Shown here piece after piece: positions 19,369 through 26,470 of a DNA stretch of 64,000 nt. The stretch is from positions 1-64,000 of the forward strand of contig CAVVVS010000014.1 of NCBI GenBank assembly GCA_963751355.1, in the 5' to 3' direction. Numbering within the stretch: the stretch's first letter is position 1; each line of letters begins with the position of its first letter. The notes beneath the pieces were generated by a model, which saw nothing but the letters and a program-made list of their open reading frames with translations, was not told the DNA's origin and did no database searches. The translations under genes and the position numbers were made by a program. Source of the stretch: CAVVVS01 sp963751355. GTDB lineage: Bacteria > Bacteroidota > Ignavibacteria > Ignavibacteriales > Ignavibacteriaceae.

Positions 19369-20676
19369 TTAGGGCGTATTTCTATAAATCATTCTCGGGA
19401 ACGGAATCGTTTCCCTCACATGATCCAACCCGCAAATCCAGGCAACGGTTCGTTCCACACCGAGCCCGAACCCGGAATGAGGAACCGATCCGTACCTTCT
19501 TAAATCAAGGTACCATTCAAAAGCTTCCTGCGGCAAATTATGGTCTTTTATTCTTTGCAAAAGTAAATCAAAATCATCTTCACGCTGACTGCCGCCGATA
19601 ATCTCTCCGTATCCTTCGGGTGCAAGAACATCAACAGCCAAAGCAAGCTTCGGATTTTCCGGATCGCGCTTCATATAAAATGCTTTCACTTCAGCCGGGT
19701 AACGGTGTACCATTACCGGTCTATCAAACTGATTTGAGATAACCGTTTCGTCCGTACCGCCGAGATCATTTCCCCATTCGAAGTGAATATCATTTTTCTT
19801 TAAAATTTCAACTGCTTCATCATAAGAAATTCTCGGGAAAGGTCTTTTAACAGTTTTTAATAGGGAAGTATCTCTTTCTAAAACTTTTAATTCCTCTTCC
19901 ATTTCAGCAAGCACTGTCTGAACAATATACTCAAGAAATTCTTCGGCGAGGTCCATATCGTCTTCCAAATTTGCAAAAGCAACTTCCGGCTCGACCATCC
20001 AGAACTCGGTAAGATGACGCCTGGTTTTGGATTTTTCCGCACGGAAAGTAGGACCGAAGTTATACGCCTTTCCTACCGCCATGCAGGCAGCCTCGGCATA
20101 TAATTGACCTGATTGTGTTAAGTAGGCTTTGCCCAAATCAAAATAATCTGTTTCAAACAAAGTTGAAGTTCCCTCGCATGCAGCGGGAGTAATAATTGGA
20201 GTATCAACCAGCGTAAACCCGCGGCCATCGAAGAAGTCGCGAATTGCTTTTATTATCCTGTGACGAATTTTTAGAATGGCGACTTGCTTGCTGGATCTTA
20301 ACCAGAGATGACGGTTATCCATTAAAAATTCTACACCGTGATCTTTAGGGGTAATAGGATATTCATGAGTATCCGAAATTATTTTAAGATTCACGGCATC
20401 CATTTCATAACCGCCCGGGGCTCTAGGTTCTTCTTTTATTTTTCCGGTAACCTCGATAGAAGATTCCTGGCCCACATTACCGGCAAGCTCAAATATTTCG
20501 GGTGTAACATTCCCTTTAAAATAAATACATTGAAGATACCCGGTTCCGTCTCTGAGTATCAAAAATTTAACCTTACCGCTGGATCTCTTATTATAGAGCC
20601 ATCCTTTAAGGGTAACTTCTTCACCAACGTGAGTATTTAAATCTTTTATCAAAATATACCGCTTTTTATCAATCAT
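19369..20676 (-). CDS. asnS: asparagine-tRNA ligase
   Basis: This class IIb aminoacyl-tRNA synthetase charges tRNA-Asn. It has an N-terminal OB-fold anticodon-binding domain (about 10-105; 'GWLYNKRSSGKVKFLILRDG'), then the class II core with motif 2 'FRAEKSKTRRHLTEFWMVEPE' (starting 'FGPT') and motif 3 'GFGLGVERTVAWICG' at the C-terminus. I use the ATG at 20676 (435 residues, MIDKKRYILIKDL); a TTG at 20697 extends it by seven residues with no SD. Homology to AspRS is expected, but length and motif context favour AsnRS. Confidence 0.94.
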   Translation of the reverse strand: MIDKKRYILIKDLNTHVGEEVTLKGWLYNKRSSGKVKFLILRDGTGYLQCIYFKGNVTPEIFELAGNVGQESSIEVTGKIKEEPRAPGGYEMDAVNLKIISDTHEYPITPKDHGVEFLMDNRHLWLRSSKQVAILKIRHRIIKAIRDFFDGRGFTLVDTPIITPAACEGTSTLFETDYFDLGKAYLTQSGQLYAEAACMAVGKAYNFGPTFRAEKSKTRRHLTEFWMVEPEVAFANLEDDMDLAEEFLEYIVQTVLAEMEEELKVLERDTSLLKTVKRPFPRISYDEAVEILKKNDIHFEWGNDLGGTDETVISNQFDRPVMVHRYPAEVKAFYMKRDPENPKLALAVDVLAPEGYGEIIGGSQREDDFDLLLQRIKDHNLPQEAFEWYLDLRRYGSVPHSGFGLGVERTVAWICGLDHVRETIPFPRMIYRNTP

Positions 20677-21162
20677 TATTTCAATTTTAAGTTTCAAATA
20701 TAAATAGCATGCTCAATAAAAGCAAAATAAGATGAGTTATATTCAGTCTGGCTTCCCCGTTATTAATTGAATTCTATTCTCTGTCACCGCCTATCAACTT
20801 CACAAAAATTATTCAAAGTGAAAATTTTTATAAAATTTTCTTGACTATTTAAGAGAAATTCCTTAATTACTAAAGCAATTTTAATTGTTTTCTTAATTTT
20901 ATTAAGTAGACACACTGTTTTAGCTTATTATATAATGATTATTTCAATTATTTCTTAATATTGTTCTAATTTTTGGCTCAAAATAAAAAACAATAATTAA
21001 ATCCCCTCGTTCATAACGGTTAGAGGATTATTGTTTTTTTAAGAGAGATACTATAAAGATTTTGAATAACCTAACATGAAAATTTACCGGTGTGCTGCCG
21101 GACAAAGATTAAAAAAAATCATTAGGAAAAATAATTAACTAAAATACAAATGAGGAGGCACG
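20677..21162. other. divergent regulatory region between asnS and amtB
   Basis: This AT-rich region must hold divergent promoters. It contains a terminator-like hairpin at 20985-21040 on the amtB side (separate entry). A TTGACT at 20841 with TAATTA 17 bp later is a weak promoter candidate. No clear GG-N10-GC sigma-54 element or small gene was seen. Confidence 0.4.
20985..21040 (+). promoter_or_regulatory. terminator-like hairpin in the amtB leader
   Basis: AAAAAACAATAA (20985-20996) pairs with TTATTGTTTTTT (21028-21039), and inside it CCTC (21005-21008) can pair with GAGG (21023-21026); a T run closes it. It lies 120 bp before the amtB start, in the same orientation. It could end a short leader or small RNA, or attenuate amtB. 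Divergent asnS transcription starts on the other side, so it is not the end of an upstream gene. Confidence 0.5.
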
Positions 21163-22725
21163 ATGAAAATTCCTACATTCATTCGAAAATTGATCTTTGT
21201 ATCAATTATTGTTTCGATAACCACAATGGCATTACCCTCGCTGGCATACGCAGGCGGCGATCCTACCGGCGCTAAAACGGGTACCGTTGCGGATGTTCCG
21301 GCAGCAAAGGCAGGGCAGCCTACCTTGCTCGAAGTTGCAGATGCCGTCGGCCATAATAGAATTGCAATGAACATCATCTGGACATTGTTAACAGGGTTCC
21401 TGGTAATGTTTATGCAAGCCGGGTTCGCAATGGTCGAAGGCGGGTTTACCAGGTCTAAAAATATTGCGCACACTATGGGTATGAACTTTATGATTTACGG
21501 CATCGGTGTGCTGGGATTCTGGATATGCGGATTTGCAATAATGTTCGGAGGTGTTGGTGGAATAGCCAATCTCGGCGGAACGCCCGGCTTGACGAATGAA
21601 TTGACTTTAACCTTATTCGGTAAATCTTTCGGACTTGCCGGATTCGCAGGTTTCTTTCTTAACAGCAGGGTGTATGACGTAGGCATTTTCACTTTATTTT
21701 TATTCCAGATGGTTTTTATGGATACAACGGCTACCATACCGACCGGCGCAATGGCTGAACGCTGGAAATTTACTGCTTTCATTGTTTACGGTTTCTTCAT
21801 ATCGATGATTGTATATCCTATTTTCGGCAATTGGGTTTGGGGCGGAGGATGGCTTGCTTCATTGGGAACCAATTTCGGTATAGGGCACGGTGATGTCGAT
21901 TTTGCGGGATCTTCCGTCGTTCACATGGTCGGAGGTGTTGCGGCATTAGCCGGCGCGATGGTGCTTGGTCCGAGACTCGGCAAGTATAATAAAGACGGTT
22001 CTTCAAATGCTATTCCCGGTCATAATATTCCAATGGCAATAATCGGTACTTTTATACTGGCGTTCGGATGGTTCGGATTTAATCCCGGTTCAACTTTAGC
22101 CGGTACCGATCTCCGTATTGCCGTAGTTGCAACCAACACAATGCTCGCTTCGGCAAGCGGCGCATTTGCGGCTACGGTTTATATGTGGTTTAAATTTAAA
22201 AAGCCCGATCCGAGTATGATGGCAAACGGTATGCTTGCTGGTTTAGTCGCCATTACGGCACCTTGTGCTTTTGTTAATGCCGAATCATCTGTATTAATCG
22301 GGGCGGTTGCAGGTGTACTGGTTGTTGCAGCGGTATTCTTCGTAGATCATAAATTAAAAATTGACGACCCGGTCGGTGCCATTGCAGTACACGGAGTAAA
22401 CGGTTTTTGGGGTGTTCTCGCTCTCGGTTTATTTGCAGACGGCACTTACGGCGACGGCTGGAATGGTGTTTCCGGAACCGTCAGAGGTTTGTTTTACGGA
22501 GATCCCGGTCAATTCCTTGCAGAATTAATCGGCGGGATTGTTTGTTTTGTATTTGTATTTGTAACAATGTACGCATTCTTCAAAGCATGCGATAAACTCA
22601 TGGGAATAAGAGTTTCCAAAAAAGATGAACTCGAAGGACTCGACATGCCCGAAATGGGAATTAAAGGCTACGAAGATGCACCTTCAGCTGCGATAGAATA
22701 TCAAACTGCAGCCGAAAGGGTTTGA
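21163..22725 (+). CDS. amtB: ammonium transporter, Amt family
   Basis: This 520-residue ammonium channel has a cleavable signal peptide (residues 1-29, ...SLAYA/GGDP), a short linker, and eleven predicted helices from about residue 70. Both pore histidines are present, in 'SSVVHMVGGVAALAG' and 'AVHGVNGFWGVLALGLFADG'. The ordinary Amt signature 'DFAGSSVVHMVGG' is intact. GAGGAGGCACG precedes the ATG, a strong SD. No glnK/glnB gene follows, unlike the usual amtB-glnK pair, and a terminator lies 20 bp downstream, so PII control would have to come from elsewhere. Confidence 0.95.
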   Translation: MKIPTFIRKLIFVSIIVSITTMALPSLAYAGGDPTGAKTGTVADVPAAKAGQPTLLEVADAVGHNRIAMNIIWTLLTGFLVMFMQAGFAMVEGGFTRSKNIAHTMGMNFMIYGIGVLGFWICGFAIMFGGVGGIANLGGTPGLTNELTLTLFGKSFGLAGFAGFFLNSRVYDVGIFTLFLFQMVFMDTTATIPTGAMAERWKFTAFIVYGFFISMIVYPIFGNWVWGGGWLASLGTNFGIGHGDVDFAGSSVVHMVGGVAALAGAMVLGPRLGKYNKDGSSNAIPGHNIPMAIIGTFILAFGWFGFNPGSTLAGTDLRIAVVATNTMLASASGAFAATVYMWFKFKKPDPSMMANGMLAGLVAITAPCAFVNAESSVLIGAVAGVLVVAAVFFVDHKLKIDDPVGAIAVHGVNGFWGVLALGLFADGTYGDGWNGVSGTVRGLFYGDPGQFLAELIGGIVCFVFVFVTMYAFFKACDKLMGIRVSKKDELEGLDMPEMGIKGYEDAPSAAIEYQTAAERV

Positions 22726-22746
22726 ATACAATTGACAATATTTTTA

Positions 22747-22780
22747 AACCCGGGAAGGAGTACTTAATTTTTTCCCGGTT
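22747..22780 (+). terminator. probable amtB terminator
   Basis: AACCCGGGAA pairs with TTTCCCGGTT with one bulged C, loop about 14 bases, and a short T-rich stretch lies inside the descending arm. It lies 20 bp after the amtB stop codon. Confidence 0.6.
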
Positions 22781-22856
22781 AATTTAGCGGTACATTTAAA
22801 AATAGTAATAGTTTTATTGATTCTCATATGTGCTCAAATCTCCTTAGTTGCGCACA

Positions 22857-22889
22857 GGTCATGCCGGATTTGCTCCTTCCGGCATGACC
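22857..22889. repeat. intergenic hairpin with perfect 12-bp stem
   Basis: GGTCATGCCGGA (22857-22868) is mirrored exactly by TCCGGCATGACC (22878-22889). A related but shorter stem, GGTCATG/CATGACC, occurs at 44138-44159, suggesting a small dispersed palindromic element. Confidence 0.55.
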
Positions 22890-22984
22890 GATTAAAATCA
22901 ATGGAATGAATCACGGGGCAAGTTCCTAACCCTCTGCCGCCGCAAGCAGCGGAGAATTATATTCCATATTCTAGTCCGGTGAAT

Positions 22985-23000
22985 CCCGAAAGCTTTCGGG
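22985..23000. repeat. perfect 16-bp palindrome
   Basis: CCCGAAAGCTTTCGGG is self-complementary over its full length. Function unknown; it may be part of the same palindromic intergenic debris. Confidence 0.5.
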
Positions 23001-23140
23001 AGAAGACGAATAAAAAATAGTTCCCTCAGCTTACTTCAGGTATTTACTCTGCTGTTACGGACCACTCCGTGAGAGATATGAGTTAACACCGGTCATAGTA
23101 TGGACCATGGCTGACAAGAAATATTAGCAAAAGGATGATC

Positions 23141-23767
23141 TTAGGGCTTTCCCTTCTTCAAAAAAATAGAATCAGAATGCGAAGCTGTAATTAATATTAA
23201 AGCAGTCTTAAGTAAAATTTTAAAGTCAAACATTATCGATTGATGTAAATCGTAATACTCATCAAACTCAACTAAATTTTTCGTTCCTTTTGATCTGTCT
23301 CCGAACACCTGCCAGTACCCGGTTATTCCCGGGGTTGAACAAATATCGGTTCTTCTGTAATAATAATCCGGCTGGGTGTTTTCCATTATTTTTAAATCAG
23401 AAGCTAATAACGGGCGGGGGCCTACCAATGACATCTCCCCTTTTATAACATTTATCAATTGAAGTATTTCATCAATACCGGTTTTACGAAGCCAACTGCA
23501 GAATAACGGAACTCTTGTCCTTAATTCTTCCTTAAAAAAAAGATCACCGGATATTTTTTTTAATCCTTTAAATTTATGGTTACTTTTTATTGTTCTTATC
23601 TTAAATATTTGAATTCCTAGTTTTTCAAGGGTGATTTTTCTTTCCTGTAATATCACCGGTTTTTGTCCCGTAATTATTAAAACCAGAATTAATATTATTA
23701 CGATAAAAGGAATTCCCGCTGTTAATATAATTAAGGAGGAAATCAAATCAATAATTCTTTTAGTCAT
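23141..23767 (-). CDS. sugar-phosphate transferase initiating glycan synthesis
   Basis: This is a polyprenyl-phosphate sugar-1-phosphate transferase of the bacterial sugar transferase family (PF02397 type), which moves a sugar phosphate onto undecaprenyl phosphate at the inner membrane. The 208 residues comprise one N-terminal membrane helix (about 9-33) and the catalytic domain. Family blocks are 'LRKTGIDEILQLINVIKGEM' followed by 'SLVGPRPLL' and 'CSTPGITGYWQVFGD'. It is the short form without the extra N-terminal helices of WbaP. No other polysaccharide gene is near, so the product is unknown. Confidence 0.9.
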   Translation of the reverse strand: MTKRIIDLISSLIILTAGIPFIVIILILVLIITGQKPVILQERKITLEKLGIQIFKIRTIKSNHKFKGLKKISGDLFFKEELRTRVPLFCSWLRKTGIDEILQLINVIKGEMSLVGPRPLLASDLKIMENTQPDYYYRRTDICSTPGITGYWQVFGDRSKGTKNLVEFDEYYDLHQSIMFDFKILLKTALILITASHSDSIFLKKGKP

Positions 23768-24112
23768 ATTAATTATAATTTAGAAATCGAAAATAAAAAA
23801 CAGGGAAAGCGGCATAAGTTGTTTACTCTTTTATAACTACAAACAAAAATTTTACAAACAAACATCACTTTCCTGATGAATAAAAATAAGCAAAAAATTG
23901 GATATAAAACAAAATCAGTTAAACGAAATATTTCCAACGGAAAAAAGTAACGAGGCAAAGTTCAGCAATGTAAAAGCAATATTATCGATTATATTATCAT
24001 CATTGACTGAAATAAACCGGGCTGCACGTATATAAAACTTTAAAACCGATAAATTGGTAAAGAATCTATTAAGTTTAAGAAAAACCTAAATAAAGATGTT
24101 TGAGGTCAGAGA
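23768..24112. other. AT-rich intergenic region
   Basis: No gene or strong hairpin was seen between the sugar transferase start and the transposase fragment. It probably contains the sugar transferase promoter. Confidence 0.4.
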
Positions 24113-24358
24113 TTGAAAAAGTTAGGACAAAGAGGTTTGTTGAAATTTCAAGAATATAAATTTGTAAAAAGGAAAGAGTGGATAAGGGAAAGTCACTTGA
24201 AAAGTCTAATGATAGATAACGATTCGACGGTACAAATAGACTACGGGAATCAGCAAGGAGAGGCAAAAGGTTATAATCCGGTAAAAAAAGGCGCCAAGTG
24301 TTATCATCCATTATTAGCCTTTATAAGTGAGCTAAAGCTGATGGTCAACAATAGATAA
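24113..24358 (+). pseudogene. IS1380-type transposase fragment
   Basis: The 81-codon frame encodes an internal piece of an IS1380-family DDE transposase. 'MIDNDSTVQIDYGNQQGEAK' followed by 'GYNPVKKGAK' and 'YHPLLAFISE' matches the family block 'DSTV..YG.QEGA.KGYNP...HPLLAF' around the first catalytic Asp. Full transposases exceed 400 residues; here the upstream part and everything after 'LKLMVNNR' are missing. It ends at a TAA directly before an orphan T9SS tail (24360-24407). The TTG start is probably not functional. The identification is by remembered motif. Confidence 0.65.
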
Positions 24359-24359
24359 A

Positions 24360-24407
24360 GAAGCCGGCAATTTTATTCAAACAAGAAAAATGGTTTTGAT
24401 TAAATAA
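24360..24407 (+). pseudogene. relic of a T9SS C-terminal sorting domain
   Basis: This 16-codon piece reads EAGNFIQTRKMVLIK-stop, the same end as the neighbouring cargo gene at 26222-26270 (EAGNFVQTRKMTLLK). The following CAATTAACTAC also matches the bases after the cargo gene ending at 32119. It is the tail of a vanished cargo gene, cut immediately after the transposase fragment. Confidence 0.75.
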
Positions 24408-24905
24408 CAATTAACTACCTACGATTTACGACAAACTAAAAAGGCTCAGGCAACTAAGCCCTTCTTTGGTAAACTCTATTAGACATTTCTATAAATCTGT
24501 TTTCTTTAAGTAAAGAACTTAACTTAATGGGAGAATAAATAATCAATTCTTATATGTAAACCGATTAGATAATAAGCAGCGAAATCTCCTTTATGAAAAA
24601 TTTATTAACTAAAGACATCAGTAGTAGTTACTGACAGAATGGACATATTTACGCATCTGGTTTAAATTATAAATAGCACAGTGCTAATAATCAAAAAAAA
24701 CGAATGTATTACGTGGCGTAAGATTTGATATTAATACAATATAAAACCGGAGAGCATTATGTGTTATTATCAAACTAATTGATGACTAACCGTGTTTGCT
24801 TAAAAATGTAGTCTCTTATTCATCCTTTTGATCGATTGCGTTTTCAACCACCTCTTCACACCTTTATCCCGATTTTAAAAAACGATTAATTTTAAGGGGA
24901 CTACT
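24408..24905. other. intergenic region upstream of the ice-binding-like gene
   Basis: This 498-bp AT-rich gap has no supportable gene. It carries short palindromes (for example TAGCACAGTGCTA near 24674) and must include the promoter of the cargo gene at 24906, which has AAGGGGA as its SD. Confidence 0.4.
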
Positions 24906-26270
24906 ATGAACAAACAAATTACTTTTTCCAAAGTATTTAACCAATGTCTGCGCTTTATGGTAATTATGCTAATAGCTATTTTGACTGTAATACCTAATAC
25001 TTTTTCTCAAACAGTATATCCCAACCCTTCACCAGTAGATTTATTATCGGCTGGTAATTTCAGAATTCTGGCTTCAAGTGCCAGCACCATTGTTCCTCCA
25101 GCAATTGTGACCGGTAATGTAGGCGCTACCACGGTAACCAATTCAGGAACTGTAAACGGAAATTTTGGAGGTACAACTGTGACAAATAGCGGATATGTAA
25201 CGGGTAATCTTTGGGGAACCACTGTAACCAATACCGGAACATGTGATGGAACCACAACAATCGGAACAAACACTGAGGTACCGCAAGCCCAATCTGATTA
25301 TGCACTTGTATATAACGGCATTGTTGGACGTACTGCTGATAGTAGTTTAGCTACAGGCACAGATTTAGGAGGAAAAACACTTGGCCGCGGAATTTATGAA
25401 TCGGCAGGATCTTTTATCATAAACGGTTCACTAACACTAACGGGTACATCAACCGATATCTTTATCTTCAAGATGATTAGCACTCTTTCACCGGCCGTAG
25501 GTAGTAATGTTGTTCTTACCGGAGGTGCAATAGCATCAAATGTTTATTGGCAGGTTGGTAGTTCAACATTTATTAATGGAGATTTTAAAGGAAACATACT
25601 TGCTTACGCAGCTATTACACAAAATGCAGGCGCATCTATAGACGGCAATTTATATACAAGAACTTCCTATATTGATATAAACGGCACTTCTGTATTACCT
25701 GTGGAACTCTCTTCTTTCTCCGCTTCAACAATTGGCTCGACTGTTAAATTAAGCTGGAATACAGCAACTGAAACTAATAATTATGGATTTGAGATTGGAC
25801 GCAGGGTCGGCAGTCCGCATTCCACAGTCGGCAATTATGAAAAAATAGGTTTTGTTAATGGTAACGGAAACAGCAACTCACCAAAGGATTATTCTTTTGT
25901 AGATACCAAAGTAAGCACAGGGAATTATTTATACAGACTAAAACAAATTGATAATAACGGTCAGTTTGAATACTCAAAAACAATTGAAGTCGATTTCAAT
26001 TCTCTAAATAATTTTGAGTTAAGTCAGAATTATCCTAATCCATTTAATCCAAGCACAACAATTCGTTTCAATTTACCCGAAGCAAGTATGGTAAAGCTTA
26101 CGATCTTTAACATAATCGGGCAAGAAATAAGAACACTTGTCAATGAATTCAAAGAATCCGGGGTAAATATCATTAACTTTGACGCAAGCAGTCTTAACAG
26201 CGGAATATATATTTACAAAATAGAAGCCGGTAATTTTGTTCAAACAAGAAAAATGACTTTGCTTAAATAA
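24906..26270 (+). CDS. DUF3494 ice-binding-like protein with T9SS sorting tail
   Basis: This 454-residue secreted protein has a signal peptide (about 1-35), a DUF3494/ice-binding-like beta-helix domain (about 40-262; 'SAGNFRILASS', 'DLGGKTLGRGIYESAGSF', 'VVLTGGAIASNVYWQVGSS', 'GNILAYAAITQNAGASIDG'), a fibronectin-like module beginning 'LPVELSSFSA' (about 263-365) and a T9SS C-terminal domain ('NYPNPFNPSTTIRF'... to the end). Residues about 68-112 hold three 15-residue repeats with the core TTVTN, which is unusual. DUF3494 proteins bind ice or act as adhesins. T9SS export to the cell surface is expected from the tail. Ice binding itself is not proven. Confidence 0.88.
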   Translation: MNKQITFSKVFNQCLRFMVIMLIAILTVIPNTFSQTVYPNPSPVDLLSAGNFRILASSASTIVPPAIVTGNVGATTVTNSGTVNGNFGGTTVTNSGYVTGNLWGTTVTNTGTCDGTTTIGTNTEVPQAQSDYALVYNGIVGRTADSSLATGTDLGGKTLGRGIYESAGSFIINGSLTLTGTSTDIFIFKMISTLSPAVGSNVVLTGGAIASNVYWQVGSSTFINGDFKGNILAYAAITQNAGASIDGNLYTRTSYIDINGTSVLPVELSSFSASTIGSTVKLSWNTATETNNYGFEIGRRVGSPHSTVGNYEKIGFVNGNGNSNSPKDYSFVDTKVSTGNYLYRLKQIDNNGQFEYSKTIEVDFNSLNNFELSQNYPNPFNPSTTIRFNLPEASMVKLTIFNIIGQEIRTLVNEFKESGVNIINFDASSLNSGIYIYKIEAGNFVQTRKMTLLK

Positions 26271-26279
26271 TTCAAAAGT

Positions 26280-26327
26280 AAAAATTCAAACAAGCCCATA
26301 TAACTGAGCCTTTTTGAATTTGAGCAG
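26280..26327 (+). terminator. possible terminator after the ice-binding-like gene
   Basis: AAATTCAAA pairs with TTTTGAATTT around an inner AAGCCC...GAGCCTT stretch, 12-55 bp after the stop codon. The stem is AT-rich and imperfect, so the call is weak. Confidence 0.35.
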
Positions 26328-26470
26328 ACCTCGATGACCGATTATATAATAAATGCTGCTAAGCGAAAGATAACAACAATAATAAATATGTTGATATAAT
26401 AGCAAACCCTTATTTCAACAAGGAAATCATTTCGGTATGCAAACGGGGTATATAATAATCAGGGGAACTT

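Larger units (their letters stand above)
22726..23140. other. intergenic region rich in palindromes
   Basis: The gap between the convergent amtB and sugar transferase genes holds the amtB terminator, a 12-bp-stem hairpin (22857-22889) and a perfect 16-bp palindrome (22985-23000). The sequence is noticeably more GC-rich than its surroundings and contains no open frame that I can support. Confidence 0.5.

Noticed and set aside
20841..20869. TTGACT-N17-TAATTA as an amtB promoter
   Set aside because: The -10 is poor, the region is so AT-rich that such matches are expected by chance, and the promoter consensus of this lineage is uncertain.
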